A DNA stretch of 64,000 nt, taken from contig NC_090774.1 in the NCBI RefSeq assembly GCF_001761485.1, positions 2,976,001 to 3,040,000 on the forward strand, read 5' to 3'. Positions within the stretch are counted from its first letter, which is position 1, and every line of letters begins with the position of its first letter. Source of the DNA: Yarrowia lipolytica. Lineage: Eukaryota; Ascomycota; Dipodascomycetes; Dipodascales. A program made the position numbers and the translations under genes. Positions 10,085-20,941 of the stretch are shown here, one piece after another. The notes below the pieces were generated by a model, which had not been told where the DNA came from, did not search any database, and saw only the letters and a program-made list of their open reading frames with translations.

Positions 10085-13000
10085 AACTAACAGCTAACCG
10101 ACAACTAGCCATTGCATTGTATATATTTAATAATAGGTTGACGCAGGAGGCTATGATGTTATTTTTAGATGAACAGGGCCAATAGATGCTATAGGCAGTG
10201 GCTTCTGGTACGAGTACACAACGCTTAGTCAAAGCTACAAGTAGTAGTGTACCCAATACTCTCTATTGTCAAGATGAAGCAGGAATCAAACGAGCTGCAA
10301 AGTAACAATTATCAATTGCAAGCAATGATGATTCTACAAGTACTCGTACTGCGAGTGTGGTAAATTGGTACAACTCGTACTGTACGAGTAATTAGTATCG
10401 GTGGTCATACAACTAAGACACCAATAGAGAAAGGACCACCGGTATTAATAAGTAGCTAGCATGTTGTGCTAGAACCACTGTGAGTTACCCTTGATGAGCT
10501 ATTACATCCATAGGCTGAATTTGAAATGAGCTGATATTGACACTCTGCAAAGGCGCAGGCTGTATACACTGCGAGTACAAACCTCTTGTAGCAAGAGATA
10601 GACTCCAACCTACGGTACTCGTAGCTCTGTCCGTTCTCCACGGTCCATTAAACCCGGTGCAAGTACTCGTACTAGATATCGTACGGATTTGAAGAAGCTT
10701 AGCGTTCACTACGAATACACATGTGTTGGCGGTCCAAAACAGCATGAAGGGGGTGAAAGTGAGACAAAATGCGGTGTCCACGGGAATATACGAGATTCCA
10801 CATGGATCTTGAAGGGTAATGGAAGCGTGGTAAAAGGTGTTTCATCACTCTCGACCTTGTATGATGGAGTTTTGGTGATATCGTTGTGGTTGAGCCGTTG
10901 TACTTGTAAGGAGCCCCAATACGGAGAGGTCTAGAAACTGGAACCTCGATATTATTAGCAGTGTCGGATGTTCCACGAAGACATCGGCACTGCGACGTAC
11001 AGTAGAAGTGCATATTGTACTCGTACAGCATGTACCAGCACATCCATACTTTACATGCAACTAATCCAACAGCTCAGAAGAAGAGTGGTGCCGTGTGTAC
11101 TGACTGTACAAGCTGTTCATACGACTATCCCTTGCGCTAATGTGAAAGTACAGCAGGACTTGCTTTCCTATCCTCAGTGGAACGAATACCGCTACTTCTA
11201 ACTAACTAATTAGCGCCTCGGACTGAACGGAAGAGGGATGTTATCCGAAAATACTGGTATACAGCTTCTGCGCTAGGAGCCCGTTCTACCGTAACTACCA
11301 CGAGCCCATGCCGGTGATCCGCCATATAGCGCAGAAGCAAGGTGCGAGAGATTTGCATCGGAACAAATGCCACGGACCCAACCAAATGAGATGTTGAATC
11401 TCCCTTCTTCCCCCATCTCATCACAATAGTAGATCGATCGTCTGCTGATTTCTACTGAATCAGGGAGCATGGCACTAATGGTTGCACTAAGACTCCCCCA
11501 AAGCCGGCGCGAAATGGATTTACGTGCTGAAGAGTCCGTCCTATTCATATGAGCTATTACTTGGGTCGTGGTTGTGCTCTACTCAGGCCATATATCTACG
11601 TTGCTCACCTCCACGGCACCCTGGCTCAATCCAGAAGTACATCGCACCTACAGCGCCCTTTTGCAAGTTTATCAACCTCGAAGTGCGCGGCTAATATTCG
11701 CGCATGGATATCTGTACTGCTGCTAAGCCAAAGAATGCGTTAGTGGATAGAATAAGGGCGTTAGAACTGCCCTATAGCCATTTCCTGATGAAACACTAAC
11801 ATCGACTAATCGAGGCTGTTATGTTTTTCCATGTGTTTATAGGCCGGCTACAATAAAAAACCTGCTGAGCCGAAAAGGACGATCAGCGCAGATCAAGGGA
11901 CAAAATTCCATACATGCGGACAATCTTCTATCGGGAAAAACGCCCCTTTTTATTGGTCCCTTCGGAGTTAACCTAGACTCTTTTGCACGGCTCTGTAGCG
12001 GGCTAACACGATGAAACCCGACTTGTGTCACTGTAGTGGGCCATACACGTGTGTAAGACTACGAGTTGAGCATGTGGTTGCAACATGCACACGCCTCAAA
12101 TGTCATTATTCGTACATTTGACGAGAATCGCAGATCGTCTCAGGGCCTGACGTGCTTGGCATACCCTCTCCTCACCAATTGTTAACGGTCTTTCAGTTTG
12201 ACATTGTGAGCTTGGAGGACATAGCTGGGGTGAGTTAGTAGGCCATAAGAACCGTGCTAATGGGCTTCAAGATGAAACAGCGAAACAAGTTGGTTGGGTT
12301 GAAAAAACGACTTGGCTAAATTCTCGCTTCGTGGACTTGGACCACACAGTTCTGCTTGTCGTGCCGTACAGCCAAGGAAAACAATATGCGCATGCCAAGC
12401 TTAGCTGGTGAGACGTCTGTAATAGAGGGCTGTTTGTATGGAAGGCCCAAAGTAGCAAAGGGGGTGGTCGGAGACCCTCCAAGGCGCCAGCAGTGGCTTT
12501 GGCAGCCCATAAGGCTTGGGTATTTTCATCTTCGGCGTCTGACAGCTTTTTTTGCGTCCTCTTTTTCGTTTTTCCACCCATTCGCACCTTTTTGAACAAT
12601 GCTACCCGATGTCGCTGACGGAGTCCGCTTTGGTGCAGTTGGGTCGCACTTCCGCTTTGTTGGTCGCGTCTAACATGTGAGTTAATCGTCCAATGGGTGC
12701 AGCTTTCGGAGCGGTTATGGGTGGGTAACCGTGGAAAAAAGCAGAATAAAACCAGTGGCAAGGTCGGAAAGACGGCTTATATTGCTTCTGATCCAACCCA
12801 TCCGTTTCTGTTGCCTGTTTCGGGGTTTACACAATCCCACTATCTCCACTTGCCATTTCCATTTTCTTCAACCAACATTAAGCTCAAAACCTTAGTAAAT
12901 GCCGTCCCAAGGCGCTAGTGCCACGGCGTCAGGGCCCTGGGGTAACCTGTGACTTCGAGGGGGATATTGGGGATGAACGAAGAGCAAATCGACGCTGGAA

Positions 13001-13470
13001 AGTCGATAAAGGGCGTTTAGACACACGCAAATTCCAGTAAATCAACTCGCTTTTGCCTTACCTCTTTCTCCGCTGCTCACACACCCCTCCGCGCCGCTTC
13101 CCCAGGTTACCGACTGCGTCTTTAGTGGTTGCCTTGTCTCTGAGTCTGAGTCTGCGGCTGATCGGCTGTTGCGTGCAGTTATAACCACTCTTGTGTCCGG
13201 CGCCTCGTCACGCTCCAGGGCAAACCGCTAGGCAACTAGAGGTAGGAGTGGAAGGACGTGCAACATTTCTGACGACACAAACACACAAGCACACAAGCGA
13301 CTTCGCGACACTGAACGATACCAGCAAGATAATCCGGCCCGTCAGATATAAACAGCTACCGATAACGGTTACCGAACACCAACAGCACGATCTCCTACGG
13401 ACGAACTACACCCACACGACTAACTACCTCGTTCCACTACGCCCACCACGACCACCACCACGACCGCCAC
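10085..13470. other. 3.4 kb gap with possible gene relics
   Basis: No intact gene. It is dense in TACAAGTAC/TACTCGTAC-type words (for example 10331-10390) and has CTACAAGTAG at 10235-10244. On the minus strand about 11210-11660 has coding-like stretches that never form a full gene (see findings). About 12800-13470 is pyrimidine/CA-rich and probably the promoter and leader of the next gene; it includes a 17-codon upstream ORF at 12899-12952. Confidence 0.5.
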
Positions 13471-13959
13471 ATGAACGAACAAGACGATAATGATGTGCGT
13501 TCGCCGGGTCTGTCGTCCTCCTGCTCAAGCGCCATGACCTCTCACACGGGCACCCCGCTGCTGCAAGAGGCGTGCTCCTCGTCCTCAGTGCCTCCCATGT
13601 CTCTCGACGCCTTCAACGAAAAGTTGTTGATACACCCATCCGGCGAAGAGCAGGTGGTGCTATCTTGTGCTACACAGTCCCATGTGGCCACCCGCAGCCG
13701 CAGACGCTATGATGTGGACGTTTTCTTTGACAGACAACAGAACGAGAGCTCCCAGGGAACCACTCCCGCAGCTACAGGCTCCGACAAGAGCAAGGGTAAG
13801 CAGCCGGCCGTGAGTGCCACGGTCGAAAGCATTTCCGCACCTCTGGCTTCGCAAGTGGTGCCCCCAGCGGCAGTCTCGCTCTTCCCAGCTACAAACATGA
13901 ACCAGTTTGACTCAAAGTCCGAAGAATATATTCCTTTGGACGGTTGTGTTGAGGGATAG
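13471..13959 (+). CDS. Hypothetical Ser/Thr-rich protein
   Basis: A 162-aa open frame with an ATG after a long CA-rich leader. I do not recognise it. The protein is low-complexity and Ser-rich at the start (SSSCSSAMTSHTG), has a basic patch RSRRRYDVDVFFDRQQ near 70-85, a KSKGKQP segment, and an acidic end EEYIPLDGCVEG. There is no signal peptide, membrane segment or zinc motif. The ordered CT/CA-rich leader and the composition suggest a real expressed gene, perhaps regulatory or intrinsically disordered, but nothing shows function. A spliced upstream exon cannot be excluded. Confidence 0.55.
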   Translation: MNEQDDNDVRSPGLSSSCSSAMTSHTGTPLLQEACSSSSVPPMSLDAFNEKLLIHPSGEEQVVLSCATQSHVATRSRRRYDVDVFFDRQQNESSQGTTPAATGSDKSKGKQPAVSATVESISAPLASQVVPPAAVSLFPATNMNQFDSKSEEYIPLDGCVEG

Positions 13960-16670
13960 ACCAAAGATACGGTCAAAGGTTACAAGCGGAGCTCGAATGG
14001 AGACAATAGCGGCACAGGATGACGACACAGGCCGACGACACAGGCTGACGACACAGGCTGACGAACACATACAAACGCACACAAACAAACAAACACACAC
14101 AAACATACACACACAGCCTCGATCATCGGATGCTACATTGGATCCATTAATTAGACCCCTCTGAGCGTTGGAATGAGACTGTATCAAGGATAGGATCAAG
14201 TGACACTCTGCCGATGAAGCCAACTTTGTTTTTGTTGGCACTTGACGCAAGGGTGACTGATTGATGGCTGAAGGATGATGTACAGCATATCGGACCTGGC
14301 GAGACATATGACGTATATGACTTCGATATGAAAGCCGGCAGGACTGGCTACTGTGCCCGAACAAGTAGACTACATTACTCACTCACACTATTATTTATTA
14401 ATGCATTTCACGTATTTTATTGAACTAAAGGAGGTGTAACAATGATACAGCCGTTTACGGAACGGGTACGTAGGCTGAGTCTGAGTTTGATACTCTTACG
14501 CTCTGTGGTTGGATTCACAAGCGTAACTCTGTAGTTAACCAGAGCGGGTTAAGAGCTCACACCTTTTGTCGGTGTTTGCATAGTTGGTAATCGTAGCATT
14601 GATGTTATCATCTGAACTTGTACTTACGTCTCCACCTTGCGAGTTCTCCACCCCATCGAGGTGGAGGAGGTTTAGTGCCAGATGGAAGAGAAATTTGTAA
14701 ACGGCTAAACCGGTTTCATTCGCATCCTTTACGCAATGCTACATTGCCGCCCTGGCAGTCTTTGTAATAATTAATCTCTGCTCCCCACACTGAGCCTGTG
14801 TGGACAGGCAGGTATCGCACATGGACTAACTTATCAGTCCTTGTTTCGAGAGATCGGCAGTTACAGATCGGCGTGGTAGTGTAATCTAAGTAGGTCATGA
14901 GCGCAGAGAAGGGTGGGTGATACCGCTCAAATGTGGACATAACCCGGAGTTGGGGTTGTGATATAGATCAGACTCTATTCACTAACATACATCCACCGTA
15001 CAGTATTACTCTTCACGTGCAGACCCCTCAGCTAGAAGCTGTAACTTACCATAATTCTGGTGGCTACTCTACGAGCTCTACGAGTACTTCTGGCAGGTCT
15101 GAGAGTTCGGATAGAGTAAGGTACAAGCACCGAAGGAGAGGTAAAGAGCCAAAGTAGGAGGTGAATCCACGGCCTTCGGACTAAAAAAGCGGTGTTTTGA
15201 GTCAGTACAGTAGTTTTAGTCCCCCCAGAAATATGTCATCTCATTCACCCCACAAGTAGTGAGACATCAATGCGGTTGATGCAGATGGATGTGGCCAAGA
15301 AAGACTGTGCCGTATCGTAATGATACACGGTATTATCTAGTTTTACAAATTCCTTGCTCGAAAACCCGTCACACCTCTTTCATCGCACCATAGATAAGAC
15401 CGAGATGACCCCTCTTTGCTTCTGTGGCTTACTCTGACATGTCTCAAGTGAGAGCCTGATAAGACGTTAGGTTGGAGGATCTATCGAGGCTGCCAACTGT
15501 TAGCAACTGCCATAAATGATTAATTAGCACCGTGGAAGATGTGTAGAAGGCGTGAGACGCCGAAGCAAACAAATAATGATTTATACAGACGGTAAAGGGC
15601 ATTATGTACACCTCTTTACCATGTGTGTTTATTACTACATCGCACACTCGTTATTACAGACAGTAGCCCCTTGCCTCTTACAAACTGGTCATCAATACAT
15701 CTACTACACTATCATTACATGGCCAATAGCAATAGCTGCCGTGGCTACGATCAGGAACAGTCCTAAACCGGCGACATAATTACATGGGTTTATAACCATC
15801 TACCCTCATTGTTACATCACACAATTAGCATCTGTATGAAGTGCGATACACCAAGTGAAACAAAATCCACCTGCCCAAGGAGCAGATTAGACGATGGTCC
15901 CATATATAGAATGATAAAAGTAGTTGCTGAAAGTACCTGACACAATTAATATGGGCCACTCAAATCCCATATCTAGTACTCCACAGCCACAATGCTACAC
16001 CACTGGCTATCTACAAGTAGATGTTTTTGTGGCGTCGTATCAATCATGTCATCAGGCCGAGTTCTTGCACAGCTGTGAAGAAGATGGAACAGTCATGGTT
16101 AGTCACGGATGCAGAAAAAATAATTACTGCTTGTATCTTTGTTGACGCACAAGGCATCTCTGGGGATGGCAAGATGCACCAGGTGGTTCAAGTAATTCTC
16201 CAAGTAAAAACTAACTATAATACCCCAATCTCACCAAAGAACGATACTCAAGCAATGTAACCGTAAGGGTCGATTTTTGTGCTTATTACCTCCTATACCG
16301 GACGCTGTCAATTTTCTAGCATACCTTCTGAATCCATTCCACCCTTGTACTGTAGCACAAAAAAGGAGAAAACCCCTACCAGTTTTGTCCCTATCAAACC
16401 CCAATAAACTGGTTGAATTAAAAGTGAAACTGCATGAAGGCAGCAGCACCACAACATGTTATAAAACAAAACAAAACACAAACATGATGCACAAGACTTC
16501 ACAAGAAGCCATTAGGGTCAAAAAAATATCGCTGCAAGATATTGCTCTCAGTTTGATCTCTCATTTCTTGCTCATTCTTGAAACGGTATCATTCACTACA
16601 TTTCATGGACTGGGTCCGATGCACATAATACATTTTTTTCCCTCTAAATAAATCTGTTTTAAAAAAAGAC
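13960..16670. other. 2.7 kb gene-free interval
   Basis: Begins with an ACAC/CAAACA-rich 3' flank (about 14065-14125). CTACAAGTAG lies at 16011-16020. No RNA gene, repeat of known family or credible ORF was found. Confidence 0.5.
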
Positions 16671-17574
16671 TTAGTTCTCAGCGAGGAGCTGCTCTCGCTT
16701 CTCAGCGATTCGAGCGGCTCGTCGCTCTCGGGCAGCTCGGTTCTTGACTCGTCGAGCCTCGGCCTCGTCCTTGAGGGCCTTCTCTCGAGTAGCCTCAGCC
16801 TTGGCCTTGATAACGTGCTCGACAACGGCTCGCTTGTGCTTGAAGGTGTTACCCTTGGCGAGCTTGTAAAGCTCGTGGTAGAGGTGCTTGTCAATCTTGC
16901 CCTGCTCTCGGTACTTGGAGAGCAGTCGTCGGATGACTCGCTGTCGTCGCATCCAAAGGACCTGCTCGGGCATTCGAGCGTTGGCGGTACCCTTTCGCTT
17001 ACCGAAACCGGTGTGTCGGCCGGCTCGCTTGGCCTCGGCCAGAGCTCGAGTTCGGGATCGAGAGTGCATGGCGTTGGGCTTTCGCACAATAAGGCCGTCG
17101 GACACGAGCTTTCGCACCTGCTGTCGAGAGTTGGCGTTAGCAATGTCGGTCAGCTCCTGGGGGTCGAGCCAGATCTTTCTCTTTCCAACGCCGAGGACGC
17201 TGGCGGCGAGTCGCTTAGTGGTCTTGAGGTTTGCCCTGGAGTTAGTTACATGTGTTGTGGTGCTGGTGGCGAATACATCAAAAGAGGGGGAACAACAAGA
17301 GCAAAGAGGGGGTCAAGACAGGCCAAAGAGCTATAGAGAGAGTGTAGAGAGCACAAACGGACAGTGTAAGGTATGTAGCAAAATGTGCCCACCAAACACT
17401 CTCAGCTTCGCACCCCATTAAACACCTCCGATCGTGGATACCACGGAGTCTCTAATCTCAGAAGACGTCAAAAGATGGACGCCGAAATGTCGATAAAATC
17501 TCTGTCATGTCCTCATCTCCTCCACATCGTAATCCCTCTCGCTCGGGGTCCATTCCAATGCTGTCTACTCACAT
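16671..17574 (-). CDS. RPL19: 60S ribosomal protein L19 (eL19), spliced
   Basis: Join of 17574-17573 and 17235-16671 on the minus strand, giving 188 aa. The intron (17236-17572, 337 nt) starts GTGAGT and ends CTAACTCCAG. It splits the start codon: exon 1 gives AT, exon 2 gives G, and the protein begins [13 protein letters not shown]. Matches to yeast L19 include [46 protein letters not shown] and [10 protein letters not shown], ending in the usual basic helix; length equals the family's 188-189 aa. All Arg codons in the last 30 codons are CGA, as expected of a highly expressed Yarrowia gene. It faces away from the DUF2423-type gene across a 350-bp promoter. Confidence 0.95.
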
Positions 17575-17925
17575 TTTTGTCAGTGTCGTTGTTCAAGATG
17601 AGAAGAAGAGAAAAGCCAGAAAAACTTCGACTAATTGGGAGCGCTGCGAGGGTGACCAGTTAACTTACTATGGGGAATAGGGTTGTCTACTGGTTGCGGT
17701 TGGGAGCACTCGAGAGTTTGTGACCACTCTTCCCAAAGCGGAATAAGTCATGTGATCTGAGGTTGAAATTTGGAACCGCGCCGGGTGATTGTGGGTTCGA
17801 TTCGACACTGCGACGTTTGTATTAATTTAGGTAAACCTTACTGGGGTTATGCACCTCCATGCAGCTCTTGCAAAAAAATCGGGAAATTTATTTCGCTATA
17901 ACCACACCTCAACACAACATCAAAC
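17575..17925. promoter_or_regulatory. Bidirectional promoter of RPL19 and the DUF2423-type gene
   Basis: Only about 350 bases lie between the two divergent start codons. Since both products belong to ribosome supply (one by family, one by likely role), shared control is plausible. I could not pin down individual factor sites. Confidence 0.5.
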
Positions 17926-18413
17926 ATGGGTAAATCTCTGAGATCCAAGGGGCAGCAGCGAAATCGAGCCATCATGCGAGAAAAGGTCTTCGGACCTGCT
18001 CGAGAAAAGGTCGAGCTTTCCATTGCCAAGCGACTTCATGGTGAGGAGGTGCTCCGAAAGAAGGAGCAGGAGAAGGCTGATAAGGAAGATGGTGAGTGCG
18101 AAGAGATTAAAGGGATTTTGACAGTGACGAGAGATGAATGACGACAAACGAGTGCTTTTAGTCCGTTTGACTCAGCTCTATTTCACTGTCGTTGTGTTGT
18201 GCGTCTATGAGTACCAGCACCACCTACAGTGGCAACAACGGCACTATTTGTACATCAACTAACCCAGCTATGGAGACTGAAGACGCTCCTGCCGGAGAGG
18301 AGGCCGATAAGCCCAAGGTGTCGACCGGAGGCTTCTCCAAGAAGAAGAAGAAGGCAAGAAAGCTCAAGTCCAACAATATCACCTTCAACACCAAGCGAAA
18401 GAAGAAGAACTAA
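17926..18413 (+). CDS. Small basic DUF2423 (YBL028C/LLPH-type) protein, spliced
   Basis: Join of 17926-18091 and 18268-18413, giving 103 aa. The intron starts GTGAGT (18092) and ends CTAACCCAG (18267); splicing joins KED to AMETEDAPAGEE. The start MGKSLRSKGQQRNRA and the Lys-rich end (FSKKKKKARKLKSNN...KRKKKN) resemble yeast YBL028C, a nucleolar protein of the family that includes human LLPH. Such proteins are linked to pre-60S ribosome biogenesis. The length is close to the yeast 106 aa. Its head-to-head position with RPL19 fits that role. Function is by family only. Confidence 0.8.
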
Positions 18414-19175
18414 TTTATTGCATTACTAGATGGATATAATGAACATTTATTAACGGTTACCGTGTAATATGGGCTTGTGTAATGTGATGGGATATTCCGC
18501 GGAGCTTTGGTATGTTCTTAAAACGTTTACAGTGACGTGAGACATGAGGCGTGTCTCATCAAGTACAGTGTGAACGATACTGTACGTGTAGCCAAAGAGA
18601 TAACTTGTACATCAGGAGACTGAGAAAAGCAGTGCCATTGTGAACACTTCCGCCACTTCCGTCACTTCTTGTCTCGTTGCGCCCTTGGATCACTTGTACC
18701 GCAGTATGTACGAATGCACCCTATCAGGCACTACTACTTGTAGACGCACATAATTATTGTATCTCATGGTCTTGGACGTAATTCGAATATATAAGCAGTT
18801 TGAAAATAATAGCCACGACTTACATGTCGCCTGATTGGACACACATCCCCAATACCTTCTACTACACGACATATTGAAGTACTTGTATACAGTATGACAT
18901 GCTTGGACAACTTCGTACAGTAGTTACTGTATGTACACTGCACTCTGGATATGTACAACATACGATATATACTTGGCTTCAGAAGTACGAGTACAAGTAC
19001 TGTGCATTTGACGGCTACGTCGTGGATATTTCCGACCTCATCATCTTTCATAGCTTCTCTCTCAGGGATATGTCTACCTTGGACTACAATACATCACTAC
19101 GCACTCGCTTCCTCTTACTCTCTCATATATTCATAGCTGTTAAATAAAACTCATTTGGTTAAAGCAATCGGTGCT
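18414..19175. other. Gene-free interval between convergent genes
   Basis: Holds the 3' ends of the flanking genes, CTACTTGTAG at 18734-18743 and several GTACAAGTAC-like words. Nothing else seen. Confidence 0.5.
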
Positions 19176-19862
19176 CTACTCAACCTGAGGAACAGGGGCG
19201 ACCTGGACGGTCTCCTCCTCATCGTCAGAGTCAGAGTCAGAGTCGGAGTCGGAGTCGGAGTCAGAGTCGGAATCGGAATCGGACTCCTCCTCAACCTTGT
19301 CCTCAGACTTGTCCTCAGGCTTCTCCTGCTCCTCAGGCTGAGGTCGACCAGGGAAGAATCGGCCGCCATGAATTTCGGCCACCTTGTGCTCGCCGTTGGG
19401 GAGAATGTAGTGGACTCGGACGGTCTGCATCTGCTTCTTGTCCTCGTCACAGGGCATGTTGCCAGGTCGCATCATGCCGTGAGGTCGGCCTCGCATCATA
19501 CCGTGGTGTTTGCCATGTCGGTCGCCAGCAGGCATCATCTGGTTGTTGCCATGGTGCTCGCCGTGGTGCTCGCCGTGGTGCTTGCCGTGGTGCTGGCCAT
19601 GGTGAGGAGTACCGGCCTCTCGCACCATCATCTCGTTGCAGGCATCAATAGACATGCCAATGATGGGGGAGAGGAAAAGCAGACCGAGAATGACCCACAG
19701 GGCCTTTCGGCACTTTCGCTTGGGCTGCTCGGTCTGGGCCTCGGGGTCAACGTTGTCGAGCTGCTTGGAGGGAGCCTCCTCGAGAGTAGCCTCCTCGTAA
19801 GAGGGAGCCTTCTCGTCAAGGGGCTGGGAGTCAATGGGGAGTTTCTGGTCGGTGGTGGACAT
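19176..19862 (-). CDS. His-rich single-pass membrane protein with Ser-Asp repeat tail
   Basis: 228 aa from the ATG at 19862 (MSTTDQKLP). An in-frame ATG at 19937 would add 25 residues; I prefer the inner one because of its ACATGTC context and the TATA-like motif near 19911. The N-terminus is acidic with a PSYEEA motif. One transmembrane stretch ALWVILGLLFLSPIIGM comes near 70-90, preceded by KRKCRKA, so the N-terminus is probably cytosolic. Then come repeated HHG units (HHGKHHGEHHGEHHG), a Met/Gly/His stretch and a tail of Ser-Asp dipeptides. The His/Met wealth suggests binding of copper, nickel or zinc; this is inference. I do not recognise the family. Confidence 0.7.
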   Translation of the reverse strand: MSTTDQKLPIDSQPLDEKAPSYEEATLEEAPSKQLDNVDPEAQTEQPKRKCRKALWVILGLLFLSPIIGMSIDACNEMMVREAGTPHHGQHHGKHHGEHHGEHHGNNQMMPAGDRHGKHHGMMRGRPHGMMRPGNMPCDEDKKQMQTVRVHYILPNGEHKVAEIHGGRFFPGRPQPEEQEKPEDKSEDKVEEESDSDSDSDSDSDSDSDSDSDDEEETVQVAPVPQVE

Positions 19863-20941
19863 GTTGCTGGAACTGTTTGTGTAACTTGGAGGAAGATGGG
19901 TCAGCTCTGAAAAGTATATCGCGTCTTTAGGACACATTATTAACTGTTAGCTATCGCCACTGCCTTTAAGTTCGCTGCAACCAAAGATAGACAAGTGACG
20001 TGAGACCATGCACGGAGAGCAGTGGGGACATTGTGGGCGATACAGAAGCTGGTGCGCAAAAGAAGGGATAGCCCTTCTTGTCCTGTCACGTGACGCATTT
20101 GTGCAACAAACACTGGGGGGTATTACGGCTCTAGAACATGCAATATTGTTTATCCCTCACCCACCCTTTGCTCCATATTCGTCTGTACACTTTGGTTGTC
20201 TCATGCTCCACCCAAACACAGTTTGGCTAAGAATTCTATCAAACACAGCTAAGCCTGTGTGACAGGCTTTTGGACGCTAATTGAAATAACACGCCGGAGC
20301 CTGGAATGCCAGATAATTGCTCTCCAGCCCATCCAGCCCTTCTTTGGATACTGTTTATCGCTCATGTTCACTTTCTAATATGCAGCAAAAGTTGCGCGGG
20401 AATTAAGTGGCGGTGCAGCCGTGGCGGTGCATGGCCGAGTTGCAACAGAGGCTGCAAGTCGCCAGTGGAGGCCAAGTGAAATACGAGTCTATCCGGTACG
20501 ACACGATTGAGTTGAAATTTAATCAAATCAGATAAAAAAAAGAGAGAAAAAAAGAAAAAAGAATACTGATATAATGGGGTATATGAGAGGGGTTTTTTAG
20601 GGGAATAATCCAGCTACATAGTTTTCACGCTGCTTCGCCCGTGGATCTAGGGGTAAGAGCGAGCCCACTTCACCCAGGATATGCCACAGCCTTGGCGCCC
20701 CAGATGGTGATAATATAGGTCTGGACATTCATTCAATGCTTAATTGCGCATCTAGAGCATTAGTCTACAAAATTTACTGTAGGTGTTTTTCAATGTACAG
20801 AGTCATTTCACACTTACTGAATATAGGGAGGGTTCATAACTACACACTGCATACGTTAATGGCCAGTGACCAGTCAATTCTGTGACCTACCACCTCTCGC
20901 TACCGTTTTCCGTAAATGTTACAATAATTACATGACTTGGT
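19863..20941. other. Gene-free interval, about 1.1 kb
   Basis: Promoter of the His-rich protein on the left and 3' flank of the ABC transporter on the right. A short imperfect direct duplication of GTGGCGGTGCA occurs near 20407-20435 and a purine-rich tract near 20535-20565. No gene seen. Confidence 0.5.

Noticed and set aside
12267-12761. Minus-strand frame containing MGGKTKKRTQKKLSDAEDE
   Set aside because: The short basic part looks plausible, but the rest is low-quality sequence, and there is no acceptor or donor to make a spliced gene.
12899-12952. ATG followed by 17 codons upstream of the Ser-rich gene
   Set aside because: Considered as a first exon; no GTGAGT donor or CTAAC-CAG acceptor in phase. 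Kept only as a possible upstream ORF.
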